A stretch of 64,000 bases of DNA, from contig JAPWGK010000006.1 in NCBI GenBank assembly GCA_029641185.1, positions 1,178,001 to 1,242,000 on the forward strand. Direction: 5' to 3'. A program made the translations under genes and the position numbers. The DNA comes from Pseudofabraea citricarpa. Lineage: Eukaryota > Ascomycota > Leotiomycetes > Helotiales > Dermateaceae. The notes beneath the pieces are model-generated. The model worked only from the letters and a program-made list of their open reading frames with translations. It was not told the DNA's origin and made no database searches. Positions 34,247 to 46,756 of this stretch are shown piece by piece; within the stretch, counting starts at the first letter, position 1, and each line of letters starts with the position of its first letter.

Positions 34247-37200
34247 CTAGATCCCATTAGTGGGCAAAGCGGGAAGCGGTTTCCTTGCAATGCTAAATCC
34301 GCGAGATCTTTGTGGTCCCGGCTGCTGCTCGGGTGGAGGTGATGGCAATGATTGCGAAAGCTCTGGAGGGCTGCTAGGTTGATCCCGCAAAGGCCAGGAT
34401 TCGTTGAGTAGAGGGCTTGAGAGATGTCTTTCGGGGGTATATATTTCTCCGTTCTCGCTTCTTAGGTAGCGAGGATCTGATTCAGAGTCTTCTAACGGCG
34501 GAGTTGCTATTGATGATAGCATACTTGGACGACCAACTGGAGTCCTGATTCGGGTTGGCAAAGGGTGATGAGGATCTTCTCCCACTTCAAAACCTTGACC
34601 TTCGCCTTCTTCCCACCTTTGGAAATCTTGACGTGGAGATTTGGCTGGAATTGAGATCTCGTATGGGCTGTTTGGGTCATCCATTGGATTATCTCTTCCC
34701 TCATCCATTCCACCCTGAGTATATGGCTCGTTGTCAGATCTTGAGTAGGCTGAGATGGGTGTTGGTGGTGAGTCATCACCGCTAGGAGATCTTGAGGCAA
34801 GAGATTCATCAGATCGGTTTCTCCTATGTTGAGTACCACTCCACGACCTTTCCCCTCGAAGCGATTGTACCCGACGATACTCGGGACTATTCAGTGGGCT
34901 ACCCAATGGGCTTCGAAGAAAATTGGTCCTGAATTGGCTTCCAGGAAAATCGAGCTGACCTGCGCCAGATACCCTTGAAAATATCACAAGTCCAAGACAA
35001 ATTAAAAGTAGACAAGCCTGCACAATGGACATGCGTTTTTGAAAGACCAGCTCATCAGCAAGAATATTCAGACGAGCACTTATCGCCAATATTTCCCTTT
35101 GAGACTCTTCCTTCTGGCTTTCGAGAGATATGACAGTCGACTGCCAAATTTCGTCATACTGTTGTCGAAAACCACGCAATTCCGCAAGCACTGTGCTGTT
35201 TAAATTTTCCAGAAATGTGGATGACTTCTGGAGTTGTTTCTTCTCTACTTTACTGAAAGCCTCTCGTAGAATTTTTGACTGCTCTTCGATGTACTTCAGC
35301 GATAAAGTCGAATTGGCCTCAAGAAGCTGGAGTCGTCGGGAGACGGCCTTGAAAAAGCTCTCCTGAATAGTTGGCAAAGACGCAGACGCGCTTGATGTAC
35401 CCGTACCCTTCTGTCTGTGCGATGAAGTACTGTTTTCTGCTTTTCCGTTTCCCGAGGTAGTAGACGTTGTAGTCGGAATAGATTCGGATGAGCTGGAGCC
35501 GGATTTGGTGGTACTTTGGACCTCTGGCGATACATGAACACTAGGATGGGGGGATGCAGTGTGGCTGTTCGTGCCACTATTGCCATAAGAAGGCGATGCT
35601 GTATCAGAACCGATGGACTGCACAGGCACTTGATGTTGGCCTGAAGCTTCTGTGATATTGTCTACTCCAGGCCGCGATGCCGTCGAGTTTGGACCTTCGG
35701 CCGGCCGACAAATGTATATTGACTCATAATTAGGATTGAACAAAACCATACCAGAATTCCTGGATGGTGTTATCCCTCGATCGTCTGCACCCGTTTTCTG
35801 TTCAAGTGCGTGACTAGCATTGATGAGTTGAGTTGAATCAATATACTGTTCGGCGTGGTCCGGGACTATGGCGCCAGCAGTTTTAACCAGCTCTTCAATT
35901 GCTGCCTGAGCTTCTCTAAGCTCTTCAGTCTGGTTTTCATTTCCTATAGCTGGTTGACCAGTAGTGCTTGCCTCGTGCTCTCCATGAGAATGTGCCTCTT
36001 CTTCTTCTTCCTCCTCCTCCTCGGCTCGCTCCTCCTCTTTCCAACTCTCAATCATGCGTGTGCCATGAACTCTTATTAGGGATAGCGGGCAGTAATATTC
36101 ATTTCCGTAGTGGCTCAAAAATTCTAGTCTCAGGTATCTGGCCCATATCATGGGATTTTCAATTAGAAATGCTTGTATTTCTCTTGAATTACGGGCCTCC
36201 AGAACTCCAAGATCGTGCCAATGCTTAACTGGATATCGATCGCTGACGCTGACGCGGAACGTTCGAAACATGCTGGAGAAGAATTCGTAATTACCAAGAA
36301 CCAGAGTGTCTATCCAGATATCTTCCTACATTATGTTAGTCTGATAAGGTATTGCAAGACATACGAGGTCTTACCGAAAGCTCTACAATCAGGAATTTGT
36401 TTTCCGCAGCACACTCTGATAACATATAGGAGTCCTTATTTTCTACCAACACAGCTTTAGCATTCTTAGCGCCTGGGTGAGTTTTGAGAATTGTAGCTCC
36501 AGCATCAAAGGATGAATATGAGAAGCGTTCTTTGCAAGTCTTGCCGGCATCTTTGCTGCGATACTGGTCTTTTTGCCGAATGCCTCCTCGAGTATTCGAA
36601 TCATTCTCATTGTCTTGTCTGGGAGTCTCTTTTGACTGTGGTACATTTTCCTTGCTTCTAAATGCCCCGAAATCCAGATCAATCTCTCCCTCGTCCCCTA
36701 TAGAATCAAAATTGTTCTGGATGGTTTCTGAATCCCTTTTCTTATTCTCGGGTCCGCCAGACTTCCGATTGCCAATATTCGAATTTTGCTGTCCTGCTTT
36801 TTCTAAAGTTTGTTTCTTCCAATCTTCAAACGATAGAAACGAGGCGTCGTTGAGCTCGCCCTCACTGTCCTTCCCCAGCTCTGCATCTGAAGGTTCTGAA
36901 GGAGGGCTCGAAGAGATAGCCGTCGCAGGCTCGATGATTGAGCTGGCATGCACGGATGGCAGTTCATTAGTCGCTTTGTTTTGTACATCATCATGACCGG
37001 TCACTGTCGCTTGGGTGGCAGAAGTTGTGCTGAGATTAGCTGCAAGCTCTTGGTCGTTGGCAAAAGCGTCGGCGACTGGTGCTTGCGTCGCATATGTGGA
37101 GTGGTTCTTACTGCTCCATGAGGATTTGAGGCATAGTTGTGGCAGGGAATCGGTAATGTAATTGATTGTCCTAGCTTCGCAAGTAGGTGCCAGGTCTTTG

Positions 37201-37325
37201 GAATGTGAGCTGGTGGGTGAAGCTCTCGGAGCAGAAGTTATGGCCGATGCATTGGTTCGAGAGGGTAAGTCACAGAACAGCAGCAATGCTGTTATCGTAA
37301 GATGGCTGTAGTAGGTAAGTCGCAT
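34247..37325 (-). CDS. SUN-domain ER/nuclear-envelope membrane protein, SLP1-like
   Basis: Two exons, 37325-36375 and 36325-34247, joined by a 49-bp intron (GTAAGA...TGTAG) at ELS|EDIWIDTLVLGNYEFFSS; 1009 residues. Residues 1-26 form a signal peptide (hydrophobic TITALLLFCDL core, cleavage near TNA|S), which is why the second Met of the frame was taken rather than the one at 37394. Mid-protein FLSFEDWKKQTLEKA precedes the SUN domain at ~255-400 (SYSSFDAGATILKTHPGAKN, AENKFLIVELS, FRVSVSDRYPVKHWHDLG, RYLRLEFLSHYGNEYYCPLS). A glutamate run follows, then a coiled coil and one transmembrane helix (SIVQACLLLICLGLVIFS), then a disordered tail. The layout matches Slp1/osteopotentia-type SUN proteins, implicated in membrane-protein folding in the ER, rather than LINC-complex SUN proteins. 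Confidence 0.88.
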
Positions 37326-37970
37326 CTTGGTCTCCTCATTCTGCCAAAGAGAAAGAAAGGGAAAGCAGCGGCGAGGAGCACTGGCAAGCTCCAAGGGGTG
37401 CTTGACGTGATATATTAGGTGTGGTATATGTGCAACCGTCGACCCTAACCAATTAGAAAACAGACGGTTGCGATTAGATCATACCAAGTGGCGGGACTGA
37501 GTGGGAAACGATGATGCTATTCCGCATGCTCGTCCAGCTGGTTATGGTTGCACAGAAGCAAAGCTAGTTACGCCTCCAGTGCCAGCCAGAAAAAGCAGGA
37601 CGGGAAGAGTTGCTTCTTGGTCTCTTCCTTGCTTTGCTTTGTCTTGAGAGATTGCGACAGCTTGAAGCGCCGTTGTCACCCACCATTGGCCCAAATTCCT
37701 CACCGCTTTCTGCCAGATCACCCCACCCCATGTTTTTTCGTCCCACCCCCTGATAATCACGTGATACAGACTTATTTACAGTACCTTAACATCTACTGAC
37801 ATCGCAGCTCTCCAATTAACGTGTGTGTAGCACTCTGTACTGGCAAATTCTCGCTCAAATGCTATATCCCTCTACCCTGGTATCTTTGGTCGTCTCATGT
37901 CCTTCAAAGCTTCTTGAGACCCAAACGCCGTGCAATAACTCCCCATCCATGCTTGACATGTTTATGGCAA
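37326..37970. other. Spacer between SUN gene promoter and karyopherin 3' end
   Basis: 645 bp on the upstream side of the SUN gene and downstream of the Kap122 gene (both -). No supported gene. CACGTGAT-like sequence (ATCACGTGAT) at about 37755-37764 is a palindromic E-box-type site that could serve the SUN gene promoter. Confidence 0.4.
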
Positions 37971-40900
37971 CTATGATGCATATGCAAAATTCGAACCACG
38001 ACAGGTCAGCCAGAACTCTCTAACCACTTGGTTCGTTCCTTTGGCTCCACGTAGACTATCAAAATCCCCCGTTAGCTTGTGGCCGGTGAAAGTAGCAAAC
38101 AACTTACTTGATAATCTTTTGTAAGAAGACCTTTCTCTCTGCAGTAGAGACGGTGTTGCTAGGGAAGTCTTCTGCGAGTAAAGCAGCCTCGAGCCAACTT
38201 TTAGCACGAACCTGACTAACAACAAGCTTCTTTAAAGGATCCGATAACCTATCTAACTCACTCCGCGCTGCGTTGCCGCCCACGTTATAAATGAGAGCCT
38301 TAGAAAGGAGCGGACCCAAGTACTGTAGTATATTTTGCAGTGAGGCTTTGGTCAAGCTATCCTCCGAAGTAAAAGAAACAAGGGAGCCCTATAAACAGAG
38401 TAAGCAGGTATTTCATCATTATGTCATATTCAATAATCACCCAAAATTCCGCTGCCGAAGACTTCGGCAAAAAGTCCTTTCCTGTCAGTGCTTTGAGCGT
38501 AAACATGAGCAGGTATTCGACAATGGAAGATGGTTCATAGCCAACAAAGATGTTAAGATGAGAAGGAATCAGTCGACTCATAAACTCAATTCCGTTTTGA
38601 GCTATCTCGGTATCATTCGAAGGGTCTATTCTCCGGATTAGAATTGTGCTACAATCATTCACAATGATGTACTTACCTCCTAAATTCTGTAGCAGGAGCG
38701 AGACCCAAGCTAATAGCTCGCGAACAATCCCATTCATAGGTTCGTTGATGTTCGATTTACGTGTGCTCACTAACGAGCATGCTGTGCTGATGGCTAGTCC
38801 GATTCGAGGTGTCTGCAGATCCATTTTCAAAAGAACTCGTGCCACTAGCACTGCAGGAAAAACAAATGGCCCTGGCTCATGCTCGGTGAACCCAGCACGG
38901 AAGATATTGCAAGCAGCCTCAACAATTTCGCCTTGATTTGGAAACGTATCTAGCGCTCGGACAATCATGTTTATTAGCCTCTGCTGTAGAGCGGAACCAG
39001 GACCAGAGCTCCAGAAGGAAGAAGTAGTATCAGTTTCTTCCAAATCAACCGGCACATCAGTTGGAACTTGCATACCCTTAGCAATGCTCGCCATGCATCT
39101 TAAAGAATCCGCAATAGTAGCTAAAGCCAACTCATATACGTTTCCTTGAGCAGTTGGACTTGTACCTTGTGATATTGAAATTTGGTTAGGCTGACCTGAC
39201 CCAGATGAAAGAACGAGTATGCAATGCTCTATATCCGTCTCAACAAACCTTACAAGTTGTTCCACTGCACTCAGCTTTGTAGCATCTTGCGGAATTGCCT
39301 GAACTATTGAGGCTATAGCGCCCATAATCCTCTCCTTTACAAGACTGTCAATTTTGGTATTATGAGCGAACTTGCTGTATTGTTGCAAGAAACTTTCCAC
39401 TCCAGGGACAAGTATTGTCCGACAAGACGCGCAAAGTGAGTATATGGAAACCGAGGCAGATGGAGCCAACCTAGGTAGTGATTCAACTGCTTTGAAAAGA
39501 AGGTCTAAAGCATCCGGCAGATACCTTGTATGTCGTTCGAAATAGTCGGGGTAACTTGCAATAAGACTCAGGAATGTCTGCCGCACCCTTGGAGGCATGT
39601 CCTTTTCTGGATCTGTAAAGAGGACAAAGATTGAAGATCCAAAAACCTTATCCAGTAGTCCGTCGCAAACTTGTTCATCGGATGAAATACAGTCGGTAAA
39701 CGCATTTAGGCAGTAGATAGAGGACTCGAGTTCCGCCCAGGATTCAGTTTGGATGGATCGTAAAATCAAGTCGACAAACATGGAGAATAGTGACGAGCCA
39801 AACTGGGTATAAGATTGCTGTAACAAATCCCCCACGTCACGACGTGCATCTTTGAAAGCTGTACGCTCGGTTGAGTCCCATGAATTAAAAACATCCTTTG
39901 GCGGGAACTGGATTTTGTGCCATGAGTTTTCAATTGCTCTCATAAGATATGATAGAGCTGCCGATGTCCAAGGAGGAAGTTGTCCTTCTTCGGAATAGGA
40001 GTAGTCAATCATGGTTTCTACAAATGTTGCCCAAAACTCTAGTGCTGGAACAAAAATCTTGTCTTCTGCAATAGCATACCCTGTTGCGCCAGTGAGCCCA
40101 GCAAGATTTGAGAGAATTTGACGGGACTGTGCGTTACTCTCCACGTTTTGGACGAGATCTTGGACTGTGGCATCACCAAAAGCAATCAGGAACATGCCGA
40201 ATTGGAGGGAATCGAAATCGAAATCTCCTTTAACCAGTTTTTCGTATCTTTCTTGTGCCCAAGAGCTAGTAAGTAGTGAGTACAGACTCTTTAATTCTTC
40301 ATCGGTTAGGAACCGAGAGTAGTTAGATAGGACATCAGTAAAGAGTTCGATGGTAATCTCGTATAAATCGTCTTGTAAGATGCATGCCATGGCTTGTTTG
40401 GTCATGGCACGCAGTGGATCAAGTACGATTTCAGCGTCAACGAAGGCTCTGTGTGAATAGAGAACCCAGGCCTGGAACGTCAGCGAAAGACTCTTTATAA
40501 TCAAAGGTTTCAAGGCGATAAGTGAATTTATGGCGTTTAAATAAATTAAGTATGATGGTTCATACGTACTTGAAAACATTTCATCGACTCCTGACGCAGC
40601 TTGGAATGGGTGGTATTCTCGCCTCCACCACCTGGCAAGTAATTTTGAATTAGCTCCACAACAGCAGCAACATTGGGCTGCAGGCGCTGATGAAAATGGT
40701 TACTAGAAGTGATAGGTCAGTACGAAATAGAATCTAAGTTGGGGAGACTGACTGTTTCATAGAATTGGAGTCCGTCTTTCCTACTTCTTCAACAAGAGCA
40801 GTAGAGAACCACAAAACAGCAAGCGCCTTCTCGACAGAAAGGTTTTTAACCAGTGTTGCTGTGTCTGGAGTAGTCTCTAGTGACTTGTAAGGAACCGCTT

Positions 40901-41515
40901 GGCCAGCACATAAGCAATATACCATATGTCTTATGCAATCTGTCCAGGCTGCTGAAAAGTGCATAAAGTAAGCCACCAAGACCGAGCACAGTTTTTTGAC
41001 AACTAGTGGGCCACCAGGCGCTTCTATAGACCGTAATAACCGATCAAGAAGGCTAACTAGCAAGTTGCTAGCATCATCTTCACTCAAAGACTTGCTGAGA
41101 AAGTGTCAGCAGATTCTGCAAGGTCATCTTAAAGCCGAGATAAACTTACGAGTCGGTATTCAGCTTAACAATGAACGTCAGTGCCCCAAAGAACCGTATC
41201 TGTTCGTCTGGATTTCCGAGAAGACTATTTGCTAGTTGCCATCCTTCTGAAGAACGTTGAAGGGTTTGCAGGGTCTCTTGGATCTTGACAAGTTTTTGAG
41301 GCGGACCGGGCTGGTAAAGCTGCAAAACCAGCTATACCACATATTCCTGTTAGCTAACATTCTGTCCAGCTTTTTTGGCGCGCGCACTTTGAAGTGCACG
41401 AAACAAGGCCACTCGCAAGCCCCGCATGCATGCCCAGAAAACGATGCAAACAAGCTGGCAAATCACTTACTGATTCAACCTCTTGTAAAGAGGTAGGGTA
41501 GCTTATTTCATCCAT
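37971..41515 (-). CDS. KAP122: Importin-beta family nuclear transport receptor, Kap122/importin-13 type
   Basis: HEAT-repeat karyopherin that carries cargo through nuclear pores under Ran-GTP control. About eight exons. It starts MDEISYPTSLQEVE at 41515, then LVLQLYQPGPPQKLVKIQET and SSEGWQLANSLLGNPDEQIR (importin-beta N-terminal Ran-binding type region), and FFGALTFIVKLNTD. A ~740-codon central exon of helical repeats runs 40579-38426 or so, and the C-terminus NLRGAKGTNQVVREFWLTC...SNFAYAS is a block I associate with fungal importin-13/Kap122 orthologues. The last two introns (GTGATT...TATAG and GTAAGT...GATAG) restore frame exactly. Total about 1,000 residues, as usual. Cargo cannot be read from sequence; yeast Kap122 imports TFIIA and ribonucleotide reductase subunits. 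Confidence 0.88.
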
Positions 41516-42137
41516 GGTAGTAGGCGACGGAAAGGAAAAGAAGAAGAGCAATGGGGATGGGAGGAAATAAGGAGGGAAGAGGTTTGTTGTGTGGTGAAGA
41601 TTTGCTTGGGTAGCCCGCTTGCAGGCGACGACGGGACTATGGTGAGGCTACAGAAACAAGATGTAATTCTGATGTTTCACAAAACACTATCTCGCGTGAT
41701 AAGAGACGAACCACTGCAATGTCAAATGCACTATGTGCTTGTCTTCCTGTTCAGAATCTGCAGCACTGGTTGAAGTGCGCCATGGCGAGTATTCACCTGG
41801 GGCCAGTTTTGAAAGTTGAGGTGTGCATCGATTATTGAGCTTCTGCCACACCACTCCAGCAAGAACATCGGGCCGGCAAGTGGAAACATCACGTGCCATA
41901 GCTCCGAGCCTCGCACGTAGCATCAGCAAGCAGCCTTGTTGCTCCTCCTTTGATGATTTGCCCTACTTGCAGAGAGCCATACGTTCAAGATCGACCATTC
42001 CATCCTCATCTCTTCAATCCACCATAGTGTTCGTTTGATCCTAGCTTTTTTCAGGCATGTACATTCAGACTAAGTGAAGACTTTCCCTGACATAAAGTTA
42101 GTGCTAGTATACCCCTCCATCAATTCCTGGTTAATCA
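41516..42137. promoter_or_regulatory. Divergent promoter region between KAP122 and AMPP genes
   Basis: 622 bp between two divergent starts. A 71-codon ORF at 41823-42038 is unconvincing. Likely holds both promoters and 5' leaders. Confidence 0.45.
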
Positions 42138-44235
42138 ATGCGACTTCGACCATTCTTGAGTACATCATTCAGGAATACCCCATCAGCCCTACTCGGTCAT
42201 TACAAGCCTCCCGTTGTCCGCATTTGGTTCAGGTGTTATTCCAGCAATAAAGCATCTTCTGTCGAAATGGAGACAGTTGATACCTCGTTGCGTTTGAGTG
42301 CTTTGCGAGAGTTGATGAAGAAGCACAATGTGGATGTCTATAGTATGTAAGTGGCACAGGGTGTAGCTGTAGCCGCTTTACTGACGAGCTTAGTCGTTCC
42401 TTCCGAAGACAGTCACTCTTCTGAGTACATTGCACCGTGCGACGCAAGGAGGGAGTTTATATCAGGCTTTACTGGATCTGCGGGGTGTGCTGTGATTACC
42501 CACGAGAAAGCAGCACTCGCAACCGATGGCCGATACTTCAATCAAGCCGCCAAGCAACTTGACACAAACTGGTTACTGTTGAAGCAGGGTTTACAAGACG
42601 TTCCAACATGGCAAGAGTGGTCCGCAGAGCAGTCAGAAGGAGGGAAGATAGTAGGGGTTGACCCAACTGTTATCTCCGCTCCTGACGCTCGCAAACTGGC
42701 GGAGAAAATTAAAAGGCGAGGCGGTAGGGAATTAATGGCATTAGAGGAGAACCTTGTCGACGTAGTATGGGCAGCCAGCCGCCCACCCAGGCCCAACGAG
42801 CCTGTTAAGGAACTTGGTCTAGGTTTCGCTGGCAAAGACGTCAAATCAAAGCTTGAGGACTTGCGAAAGGAGCTTGATAAGAAGAAGAGTTCTGGCTTCA
42901 TTGTCTCTATGCTTGACGAGGTCGCGTGGCTATTCAACTTGAGAGGAAACGATATTCCCTACAATCCAGTTTTCTTCTCATATGCCGCAGTAACTCCCAC
43001 AAGCGCGACACTCTATATTGACGGATCAAAGCTAAGTCCAGAATCCGAGAAACACCTAACTAGCAATGGAGTGTCAATTCGTCCGTATGAAATGATCTTC
43101 AATGACACCAAGGCATTGAGTGAATCTCTTGTGTCCAACAGCAGCGAGGTATCGGGCGGCGAAGGCAAAATCAAGAAGTTCCTTGTGTCAAACAAGACTT
43201 CGTGGGCTCTGAAGCGGTCTTTGGGAGGTGAGAGTAAGGCAGAGGAGGTTAGGAGTCCTATTGGGGATGCCAAAGCAGTCAAAAACGAGACTGAGCTCGA
43301 AGGAATGCGAGCATGCCATGTTCGAGATGGTGCAGCGTTGATTGAGTATTTCTCGTGGCTTGAACATCAGCTTACCATCGAGAAAGCCGAGATCGACGAG
43401 GTCGTTGCTGCTGATAAGCTCGAAGAAATGCGGTCAAAGCATAAGAACTTTGTTGGCTTATCTTTTGACACGATATCCTCAACTGGTGCTAACGCTGCGG
43501 TCATTCATTACAAACCTGAGAGAGGCAATTGCTCAGTTATTGATCCCAAGGCTGTATATCTTTGTGACTCGGGTGCACAATATTTCGACGGCACAACTGA
43601 TACCACTCGAACGCTTCACTTTGGGGAGCCAACTGCAATGGAGAAGAAAGCCTATACCTTAGTATTGAAGGGCAACATAGCTCTTGATGTTGCTGTTTTC
43701 CCAAAAGGAACAAGCGGTTTTGCCTTGGACACATTGGCAAGACAATTTTTATGGGTAAGATAACTGGCTAATCAACCCTTGCAATTTCAAAGTTGATGAC
43801 ATTTTACAGGAAGAAGGTTTGGATTATCGTCATGGTACAGGACATGGCGTAGGGTCTTATCTGAATGTACATGAAGGTCCGATCGGCATCGGAACTCGCA
43901 TTCAATACTCTGAGGTTCCTCTTGCGCCTGGAAACACGATCTCTAATGAACCAGGTTACTATGAAGATGGTTCATTTGGTATTCGAATCGAAAACATCAT
44001 CATGGTTAAAGAAGTCACAACAAACCATAAATTTGGAGAGAAGCCTTACTTAGGCTTTGAGCATGTAACAATGGTTCCATATTGCCGCAAGCTGATCGAT
44101 GAGAATTTGTTGACGAGAAGCGAGAAGCATTGGTTGAATGAATATCATGCAGACATCCACGCAAAAACCGAAGGCTATTTCGAAGCAGGATCTATAGCGA
44201 AGAAGTGGCTGGAGAGGGAGACACAACCAATTTGA
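42138..44235 (+). CDS. AMPP: Xaa-Pro aminopeptidase P (peptidase family M24B)
   Basis: Dimetal exopeptidase that removes an N-terminal residue preceding proline. Three exons: 42138-42342, 42394-43754 and from about 43810 to 44235; roughly 615 residues. N-terminal creatinase-like domains contain [19 protein letters not shown] and [11 protein letters not shown]; the pita-bread catalytic domain has metal ligands in [19 protein letters not shown] (two Asp), [17 protein letters not shown] (His), [17 protein letters not shown] (Glu) and [13 protein letters not shown] (Glu). All five are intact. The first Met opens a basic, Ser/Arg-rich 43-residue segment resembling a mitochondrial presequence; a second in-frame Met at 42267 ([17 protein letters not shown]) matches the usual cytosolic start. 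Two products from one gene are possible. Confidence 0.95.
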
Positions 44236-44311
44236 GGAAATAAGAGCACACGAAAGCCAGAGATACATTTATTCGGTACGGGATGCATGAGAGCGAGCGG
44301 GTTGGCATTTT

Positions 44312-44881
44312 CTAGAATTGCATGAAAGCAGCTAATGCAAAGGTTGATCCGAATGAGAGCTTGAAGGCGACATTGTCCTGGACAGCAGAACGCAAGTCAA
44401 TGCTCGTGACGTACTTCTGCATTCTGTTGTAGGGTAGCAGATTGATGCCATAACTTGATGCCACCTAATTGTCCATCAGCCTAAAATATGATCAGCGGCA
44501 GAAAATTCACTCGCCTGCACTCCAACCACCAGGAGACCAAGTAGCAAGGCCAGTGACTTGGAGAAGGTGCTCACGACTAGGCCTGCGCATAGACCTGTGC
44601 ACATTAGCAAGACCTGTAGCCTGACAGCACGATTACACACCTATGATAGAGCCACTGCTAATCTGGCGGACAGCTTTTGGGTTCAGCTTTCCCTTGTATA
44701 AGACTGGGGTTTGAGCATTTCTTTTGTATGAATCGGTAGAGAGAACTGATGCAGAACTGCCCAAGGAACCCGAGTCCATGCGCATAGGCCTCTGATGGGT
44801 GAGGTGGAAGGTGGTGATGGAGAGCCCTAGACCGAGGCCAAGAGCAGGGCGGAAAAGGGGCCGCATGAGGAGAGAAGCCAT
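44312..44881 (-). CDS. FUN14-family mitochondrial outer-membrane protein
   Basis: Small membrane protein of the FUN14/FUNDC family (mitophagy receptor family in animals; role in fungi less clear). Three exons give about 160 residues: a basic N-terminus (SLLMRPLFRPALGLGLGLS), then LNPKAVRQISSGSIIGLCAG, LVVSTFSKSLALLLGLLVVG and SIDLRSAVQDNVAFKLSFGS, all typical of FUN14, with a C-terminal hydrophobic helix. The Gly-rich hydrophobic segments form about three membrane helices. Intron 2 is best read as a GC-AG intron (CAG|GCGAGT). The frame is open 12 codons upstream to an ATG at 44917; I chose MASLL because it begins the basic hydrophobic leader. Convergent, only 76 bp from AMPP. Confidence 0.87.
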
Positions 44882-45655
44882 TGTCAAGCGCTGGAATTGG
44901 ATGAGGTGCAGATGCAAATGTGAACGTGGATGGGGATGGGTCTCAAAGTGACTTGGATTTTGCTGGTTGGTTGGGTGGATGGTGCAGTGTCAATTGGGAT
45001 GATACCTACAGGAGCAGGCGGTACGGAAGTACTTTCGTACCTTGCACCCTCGACATTCGGCACGATTACGTCACTCGGTCGGGCCTTCCACCAGTTCTGG
45101 CGCTTCCCCAGGATTTTCTTTTCTCAAAGTGCAACTCTGCGCTCAGCCGGTGCTCGGGCCATGGAGGGGTAACTTCTGCGGTACTGCTCAGTGTGCTCAG
45201 GCAACCCACGACCGCCAACCCGACCCCGCCAACGTGTTCGTAAGCTTCTTTTCTTCCGTGACTGTTCTCCGCGTCTACCCGATATTCAATTAAGGTTACA
45301 CATGAGCTCGAGAAATGCCGCAAGGTAGTATTTCTAGTACTTTTGCCTACATCCCAGCACGACTACTGAGGAGACGTCGGAAAGGCGTGCCATGGAGCTC
45401 GCTAGCATAACAATGGACGAATCATCGACTCTAATCCCGGTCTTGGGAGCGCCGAAATAATTTTCATTCGATCCAGAGGGTAAATGGTTAGGTAAGTCCA
45501 ACCAGTCTGGTGCTCGTGCTAAGACTCATACATAGAGTAAACCTAACTTTTTTTTCTCTCTGTTCCTCATCTATCTGCTCTTTTCCTCAACACTCAAACA
45601 TCCTCCTTCGTTGTAAACATTGCCTCTTCTACACATGATCAACGATACAAACAGA
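44882..45655. promoter_or_regulatory. Divergent promoter region between FUN14 and PDX1 genes
   Basis: 774 bp between divergent starts. The 100 bp before PDX1 are strongly CT-rich (TTTTTTTTCTCTCTG near 45549), typical of a highly expressed fungal gene. No gene supported. An in-frame ATG seven codons upstream of the chosen PDX1 start lies at 45635. Confidence 0.5.
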
Positions 45656-46756
45656 ATGGCTTCCGAACTTCCCACCTCTGCTACCAATGGGCAAGGGTCT
45701 GCCAATGGCGGCGAGTCTAACTTCACCGTCAAGACCGGTCTGGCTCGTATGTTGAAAGGGTAAAGATCCGCTCCTCATTGACCGCCATAAAGCTCACTAT
45801 GACTACAGAGGTGTTATTATGGATGTTGTCAATGCCGACCAAGTATGCCTCTCTCTTCCCCCCTTCGATCATTGTTTGGAAGATCAATGACTCATTATAT
45901 GACAGGCAAGAATCGCAGAGGAGGCTGGCGCTGTGGCCGTGATGGCTCTTGAGCGTGTACCTGCAGATATTAGAGCAGAAGGTGGAGTCTCACGCATGAG
46001 TGATCCTAAGATGATCCGCGAGATCATGGCCACCGTCACCATCCCCGTTATGGCCAAGGCAAGAATCGGCCACTTTGTAGAATGCCAGGTAATTACCATT
46101 TATCTTCTTGGGATGCAACATGACTCACCAAAGATGCCAAACAGATCCTCGAAGCCATTGGCGTAGATTATATCGATGAGTCCGAGGTACTCACTCCTGC
46201 AGACCACGCACATCACGTCGAGAAGCACCCCTTCAGCGTGCCGTTTGTATGCGGATGCCGGAATCTTGGAGAGGCACTCCGCCGTATCAGCGAAGGCGCT
46301 GCCATGATCCGAACAAAGGGTGAAGCTGGAACAGGAGACGTTGTCGAAGCCGTACGACATACTCGGCAAGTAGCAGCCGACATCGCACGAGCACAATCTA
46401 TGTCGGATGCCGAATTAAGAGTCTACGCAAAGGACCTGCAAGCACCTTTTGACCTGCTCAAGGAGACAGCCAAGCTTGGCAGACTTCCTGTGGTCAACTT
46501 CGCTGCAGGTGGTGTAGCTACTCCTGCGGATGCGGCCATGATGATGCAGCTTGGCTGTGATGGTGTTTTCGTTGGCTCTGGTATTTTTAAGTCGGGCGAC
46601 GCGGCCAAGAGAGCAAAGGCTATTGTGCAGGCTGTCACCCACTACAAAGATGCTAAGGTCTTGGCTGCTGTTAGTGAGGATTTGGGTGAGGCTATGGTTG
46701 GACTCAATTGTGGTACCATGGACCCTAAGGATAAGATGCAAGGAAGAGGATGGTAA
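45656..46756 (+). CDS. PDX1: Pyridoxal 5'-phosphate synthase subunit PDX1 (SNZ/PdxS)
   Basis: Synthase subunit of the DXP-independent vitamin B6 pathway: it condenses ribose 5-phosphate, glyceraldehyde 3-phosphate and ammonia (from the PDX2/SNO glutaminase, not in this window) into PLP. Four exons (45656-45759, 45809-45842, 45906-46088, 46145-46756) give 310 residues, standard size. Conserved TIM-barrel segments: [51 protein letters not shown] with an active-site lysine, [49 protein letters not shown] and [19 protein letters not shown] with the second active-site region. C-terminus MQGRGW. The 34-bp second exon is small but keeps frame. Confidence 0.96.
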
